From Clostridiales bacterium (GTDB lineage: Bacteria > Bacillota > Clostridia > Oscillospirales > CAG-272), in contig SFNW01000079.1 in the NCBI GenBank assembly GCA_004554105.1, positions 1-8,707 on the forward strand: a stretch of DNA of 8,707 nucleotides, read 5' to 3'. Under the pieces are notes generated by a model. The model was not told where the DNA came from. It was given only the letters and a program-made list of their open reading frames with translations, and did not search any database. Shown piece after piece: positions 5,926-8,707 of this stretch; within the stretch, counting starts at the first letter, position 1, and the number at the start of each line of letters is the position of its first letter. A program made the translations under genes and the position numbers.

Positions 5926-6651
5926 ATGGACAAACAATTTTTGGCGGCGCATTACGACCGCTTTTGTTGCACGAATGCCGAAATTCTGCACGGCGAGATT
6001 CGCGGCATTATCCTTTATTTCAACGGGCTGGGGCATATCGTAAATCCCGGTCCCGACATGATTGACGCGCCCGCGGCAGCGGAGCGCAACATTCTCTACA
6101 TCACGCCTTATTACAATCCGTGGTCGTGGATGAATCGCGAGACGGTCGACTTCGTGGATATGTTGGTCGAAATCGCGATGGAGAAATGGAAGATTCCGAA
6201 GGATGCGCCGGTCGGTCTGTACGGCGGCAGCATGGGCGGCTACAGCGTGTTCCACTATGCCATGAAGTCGCGGCACAATGTCGTGGCGGGCGACCTCAAC
6301 TGCCCCGCCTGCAACATGGAATATGAGGTCTATGTCAATAAAAACACGCTGCTGCACACCTATTACGAGGCGTCGATGGGCTGCTGCGACGATTTTCCCG
6401 CCTTTGTACACGACAATTCGCCGATCAACATGATCGGCAAGCTGAAAAGGATTCCGTACCGCTTTGCGGTAGGGCTGAAGGACACGGCGCTTGCGCCCTC
6501 GCAGCATTCGTTTAAGATGATTCCGCTGCTGCGCGACGCGGGCTATGAGGTGGACGTTGTCGAATATCCGCAGGCGGGACACTGCAACATCGGCGCGGAG
6601 GCGCGTCGCGACGAGCATGCATGGCTGATGGCAAAGATGCTCGGGGAATGA
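5926..6651 (+). CDS. Alpha/beta hydrolase, paralog A (serine esterase/peptidase-like)
   Basis: A 241-residue single-domain protein with no signal peptide or membrane segment, so probably cytoplasmic. The alpha/beta-hydrolase triad is readable: nucleophile S102 in LYGGSMGGYS, acid D186 in AVGLKDTALAP and base H219 in PQAGHCNIG. The serine elbow and the spacing to a C-terminal AGH recall prolyl-oligopeptidase/esterase-type enzymes; the substrate is unknown. It is also rich in cysteine, including C126-x-x-C129 after the elbow. It is about three-quarters identical to the next gene, so the pair arose by tandem duplication. The ATG has GGAGGT 7 bases upstream; the in-frame extension upstream crosses repeat copy 3 and is rejected. 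No convincing promoter lies between copy 3 and the gene, so it may depend on read-through. A 17-bp hairpin follows the stop. Confidence 0.85.
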   Translation: MDKQFLAAHYDRFCCTNAEILHGEIRGIILYFNGLGHIVNPGPDMIDAPAAAERNILYITPYYNPWSWMNRETVDFVDMLVEIAMEKWKIPKDAPVGLYGGSMGGYSVFHYAMKSRHNVVAGDLNCPACNMEYEVYVNKNTLLHTYYEASMGCCDDFPAFVHDNSPINMIGKLKRIPYRFAVGLKDTALAPSQHSFKMIPLLRDAGYEVDVVEYPQAGHCNIGAEARRDEHAWLMAKMLGE

Positions 6652-6670
6652 AGATAGAATTAAAGAGAGT

Positions 6671-6707
6671 GCGCGGGGGAGCTTTTTTGCAAAAAGTTCC
6701 CCCGCGC
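6671..6707 (+). terminator. Long hairpin after hydrolase A
   Basis: A continuous 17-bp stem (one G-U pair) with a TGC loop: GCGCGGGGGAGCTTTTT against AAAAAGTTCCCCCGCGC. It lies 20 bases after the stop codon. There is no T-run after the stem; the T-run is inside the left arm and the A-run inside the right, so the structure is roughly symmetrical on both strands. Likely a terminator or 3'-end stabiliser. A near-copy follows the second hydrolase gene. Confidence 0.65.
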
Positions 6708-6767
6708 CTCTTCAAAAAACGCTGAAAAGAAAAGGGCAATCGTTTCGCAGACCGATAGAAAAGGGTC

Positions 6768-6796
6768 TTGACCGGGCGGCGGCGCGGCGCTACACT
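6768..6796 (+). promoter_or_regulatory. Predicted sigma-A promoter for hydrolase B
   Basis: TTGACC (6768-6773), a 17-base spacer made only of G and C, and TACACT (6791-6796). The predicted start is near 6803, about 27 bases before the GTG start. With the hairpin upstream it suggests that paralog B is transcribed independently of paralog A. Confidence 0.65.
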
Positions 6797-6829
6797 GTTT
6801 TCAAAGTGCTTCGGACGGAGGGGTTTTGA

Positions 6830-7561
6830 GTGGACAAGGCTTTTTTGAAAGCGCATTTCGAGCGTTTTTGCTATACGAACGGCGAGCTGCTGCACGGCGA
6901 CATTCGCGGGGGGGCGCTCTGCTTTACGGGGCTTGGGCATATTGCAAACCCGAGCGAGGACATGACCGAAGCGCCCGCGGCGGCGGAACGGAATATCCTC
7001 TACATCACGCCCTGCTACAATCCGTGGTCGTGGATGAACCGCGAGACGGTCGGTTTCGTGGATATGCTGGTCGAAATTGCGATGGAAAAATGGGACATTC
7101 CGAAAGACGCGCCGGTCGGGGTTTACGGGCGCAGCATGGGCGGCTACAGTGTGTTTCACTATGCGATGCAGTCGCGGCACAATGTTGTTGCGGGTGCGCT
7201 CAACTGCCCCGCCTGCAACATGGAGTACGAGGTTTATGTCGGCGGAATTGAGGCAATCACGCGCGCCTATTACACATCGGCGATGGGGCATTGCGACGAT
7301 TTCGCCGCCTATGTGCGCGACAATTCGCCGCTGAATTTGGTGGGCAGGCTGAAAAGGATTCCCTACCGCTTCGCAGTCGGAATGCAGGACCCGCTGCTCG
7401 CGCCCTCGCAGCATTCGCTGAAGCTCGCGCCGCTGCTGCGCGACGCGGGGTATGCGGTTGAGGTTGTCGAGTACCCGCGTGCGGGACACTGCAACATCGG
7501 TGCGGACGGGCTTCGCGCCGAGCATGAATGGCTGTTTGCGAAGATGCTCGGGAATAGGTGA
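6830..7561 (+). CDS. Alpha/beta hydrolase, paralog B
   Basis: A 243-residue paralog of the preceding gene, with the triad kept: S102 in VYGRSMGGYS, D187 in AVGMQDPLLAP and H220 in PRAGHCNIG. It has one extra residue near 138-146 and one at the C-terminus. Residues 51-131 differ from paralog A at about 7 positions, while the first 50 differ at about 17, and the segment after EVYV (from residue 138) is the most divergent. This suggests a shared catalytic core with altered substrate-contacting edges. It is probably cytoplasmic, with no signal peptide. The GTG start is 6 bases after GGAGGGG (6817-6823). It has its own predicted promoter and its own long hairpin downstream. Biological substrate unknown. 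Confidence 0.85.
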   Translation: MDKAFLKAHFERFCYTNGELLHGDIRGGALCFTGLGHIANPSEDMTEAPAAAERNILYITPCYNPWSWMNRETVGFVDMLVEIAMEKWDIPKDAPVGVYGRSMGGYSVFHYAMQSRHNVVAGALNCPACNMEYEVYVGGIEAITRAYYTSAMGHCDDFAAYVRDNSPLNLVGRLKRIPYRFAVGMQDPLLAPSQHSLKLAPLLRDAGYAVEVVEYPRAGHCNIGADGLRAEHEWLFAKMLGNR

Positions 7562-7576
7562 ATAAAAGGGAGTGGT

Positions 7577-7608
7577 CGGGGGAACTTTTTTATAAAAAAG
7601 TTCCCCCG
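7577..7608 (+). terminator. Long palindromic hairpin after hydrolase B
   Basis: A perfect 15-bp inverted repeat, CGGGGGAACTTTTTT against AAAAAAGTTCCCCCG with AT between. It lies 15 bases after the stop and is followed by CGCCCCTTCAAAAAA. Sequence on both sides closely matches the hairpin after hydrolase A. It is probably a terminator, with the same unusual internal placement of the T-run. From 7609 to 7674 I see nothing else recognisable. Confidence 0.65.
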
Positions 7609-7674
7609 CGCCCCTTCAAAAAATTTTGGGAAAAGGAAAAAAGTGTGTGGCGGTAATTTGCGGAAATATACAAA

Positions 7675-7807
7675 GCCTTCCCCGGTGGAGAACGCAAAGC
7701 GTTCTCCTGAGTTTCATTTTGCAGCCAAATAGTTTTGTACTGTAAAGTGAAACTCTATCGCGCTCGACGAGCGCGACGGAAGGTGGCGCCGTAGGCGACG
7801 GATGAGG
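7675..7807 (+). repeat. Multi-hairpin repeat, copy 4, with nested hairpin insert
   Basis: The outer pairing CCTTCC (7676-7681) with GGAAGG (7778-7783) stands where hairpin A is in the other copies, and GGTGG-CGCC-GTA-GGCG-ACGG (7782-7801) is hairpin B. The 96 bases between the outer arms hold three more hairpins: 7687-7707 (GGAGAACGC-AAA-GCGTTCTCC), 7710-7754 (a 15-bp stem with two G-U pairs, AGTTTCATTTTGCAG against CTGTAAAGTGAAACT) and 7758-7776 (TCGCGCTC-GAC-GAGCGCGA). Hairpins C and D are absent. There is no ORF of note. It ends 37 bases before the valS promoter. Confidence 0.7.
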
Positions 7808-7844
7808 GCTTGCAGGCATTTGGCATAATTGCGGAAAATCCCAC

Positions 7845-7873
7845 TTGACAAGCGCTTTTTTCTGTGCTAAAAT
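7845..7873 (+). promoter_or_regulatory. Promoter of the valS T-box leader
   Basis: A consensus -35 TTGACA (7845-7850), a 17-base spacer and TAAAAT (7868-7873) with an extended -10 TGC just before it. Predicted start at about A7880. It is the strongest promoter match in the window, which fits a housekeeping synthetase gene held in check by a downstream attenuator. Confidence 0.85.
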
Positions 7874-7879
7874 CCGTTT

Positions 7880-8095
7880 ATACAGCGACGACGGGGAGGA
7901 GTACCCGCGAGCGGCATTCAGAGAGCGCGCCGATTCGGTGCAAGGCGCGTATGCAAGCGGACGGAGAAGGTCGCCCCCGAGCTTCGGACAGAAAGATTTC
8001 GAGTAGAGTCCGACGGTTTGCCCCGTTACGGCATTGAGTGACAAATCCAGGTGGTACCGCGCATTTGCGCCCTGATTTCTTCAGGGCGCTTTTTG
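7880..8095 (+). promoter_or_regulatory. T-box riboswitch (valine-specific) upstream of valS
   Basis: The diagnostic T-box AGGTGGTACCGCG is at 8049-8061, just before an intrinsic terminator. Stem I is closed by CGGGG (7892-7896) with CCCCG (7975-7979). The conserved AGGAGTA lies on the 5' side of the specifier loop, CAGAGAG at 7919-7925 marks the AG bulge region, and GGTGCAAGG fits the distal loop. The specifier is read as GTC (Val) at 7970-7972 in GAAG-GTC-G. A further stem is TCGGAC/GTCCGA (7984-7989 with 8008-8013). The TGGT in the T-box would pair with ACCA of uncharged tRNA-Val (discriminator A). By family behaviour, uncharged tRNA stabilises the antiterminator and lets valS be transcribed. 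Confidence 0.95.
8067..8094 (+). terminator. Attenuator terminator of the valS T-box
   Basis: GCGCCCTGA (8067-8075) and TCAGGGCGC (8081-8089) form a perfect 9-bp stem with a TTTCT loop, followed at once by TTTTT. It lies directly after the T-box sequence, as expected for the alternative to the antiterminator. Confidence 0.93.
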
Positions 8096-8130
8096 TTTAT
8101 TCGATAATTTTTACCCGCAAGGAGAAGAAT

Positions 8131-8707
8131 ATGAAAAGCGAACTTTCCAAGACCTATTCTCCGAAGGAATTCGAGGACAGGATCTATCAAAACTGGTGCG
8201 ACAAGGGCTATTTTACGCCCTCGGTCGACGACGGCAAGCCGCCGTTCTCGGTCGTCATTCCCCCTCCGAACGTCACGGGGCAGCTGCACATGGGTCACGC
8301 GCTCGACGAGACCCTGCAGGACATTCTCGTCCGCTACAAGCGTATGCAGGGATATAGCACGCTGTGGGTCCCCGGCACCGACCATGCGGGCATTGCCACG
8401 CAGATTAAGGTCGAGGAGCAGCTGCGCAAGAACGAGAATCTGACCCGCTACGACCTCGGGCGCGAGAAATTCCTCGAGCGCGTCTGGGACTGGAAGCATC
8501 AGTACGGCAGCCGCATCATCAATCAGTTAAAGAAGCTCGGCTCGTCCTGTGACTGGACGCGCGAGCGCTTCACGATGGACGAGGGCTGCTCCCGCGCGGT
8601 CAAGGAGGTTTTCGTCAACCTCTATGAAAAGGGACTGATCTACCGCGGCAACCGCATTATCAACTGGTGTCCGCACTGCGCGACCGCGCTTTCGGACGCC
8701 GAGGTTG
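8131..8707 (+). CDS. valS: Valyl-tRNA synthetase, N-terminal part (cut by window edge)
   Basis: The open frame runs from ATG 8131 off the right end: 192 codons of a class Ia synthetase that is normally about 880 residues. It activates valine with ATP and charges tRNA-Val in the cytoplasm. The visible part begins [20 protein letters not shown] and has [20 protein letters not shown], with the HIGH-type motif HMGH at residues 53-56. It also shows [12 protein letters not shown], the usual ValS sequence after it, [15 protein letters not shown], and [15 protein letters not shown] at the edge, where the connective/editing region begins. AAGGAG at 8119-8124 is 6 bases upstream of the start. The T-box with a Val specifier independently supports the identity. 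No stop or frameshift is seen in the part present. Confidence 0.98.
   Translation, partial: MKSELSKTYSPKEFEDRIYQNWCDKGYFTPSVDDGKPPFSVVIPPPNVTGQLHMGHALDETLQDILVRYKRMQGYSTLWVPGTDHAGIATQIKVEEQLRKNENLTRYDLGREKFLERVWDWKHQYGSRIINQLKKLGSSCDWTRERFTMDEGCSRAVKEVFVNLYEKGLIYRGNRIINWCPHCATALSDAEV

Noticed and set aside
6512..7525. 337-codon minus-strand open frame (and a similar one at 5902-6618) opposite the hydrolases
   Set aside because: Both mirror the duplicated hydrolase genes. Their mutual similarity simply follows from the paralogy of the plus-strand genes, which carry intact catalytic triads.
7616..8044. 142-codon minus-strand open frame across the valS leader
   Set aside because: It crosses a repeat, the valS promoter and a well-formed T-box, has no ribosome binding site of note and no recognisable product.

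Overview
The window looks like chromosomal DNA from a GC-rich Gram-positive anaerobe, most likely class Clostridia and close to Oscillospiraceae/Ruminococcaceae. The taxon is inferred from a T-box-controlled valS, a WalJ-RlmH gene pair, Mini-RNase III, strong GGAGG ribosome binding sites with some TTG/GTG starts, and GC-rich coding DNA. No rRNA, tRNA, CRISPR array, transposase, integrase or phage gene is visible.

Layout. Positions 1-94 hold two overlapping hairpins and a purine/pyrimidine-biased tract, with no gene. Positions 95-1338 (minus strand) hold walJ and rlmH, coupled by a TAATG overlap. Positions 1381-1509 hold the first copy of a multi-hairpin repeat. Positions 1538-2821 (minus) encode a divergent galactokinase. 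Positions 2822-3131 are a divergent promoter region. Positions 3132-5646 (plus) are a tightly packed operon: a U32-family Fe-S RNA hydroxylase-like protein, uppP and mrnC. Positions 5661-5888 hold two tandem copies of the repeat. Positions 5926-7561 hold two paralogous alpha/beta hydrolases, each followed by a near-identical long hairpin. Positions 7675-7807 hold a fourth, remodelled repeat. Positions 7845-8130 hold a promoter and valine T-box leader for valS, whose first 192 codons run off the right edge.

Function. Most recognisable genes are housekeeping: 23S rRNA methylation (RlmH), 23S rRNA maturation (MrnC), RNA hydroxylation (U32 protein), valyl-tRNA charging (ValS), lipid carrier recycling (UppP) and a WalJ-type nuclease/hydrolase. 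The accessory material is the hydrolase pair and the repeats. The strongest candidate for something under-described is the repeat family. It is about 110 bp long, made of four or five consecutive hairpins whose stem sequences change between copies with matching compensatory changes on the other arm, while flanking boxes stay fixed. One copy carries a nested multi-hairpin insert inside the loop of its first hairpin. The second candidate is the hydrolase duplication, with a highly constrained core and divergent ends.
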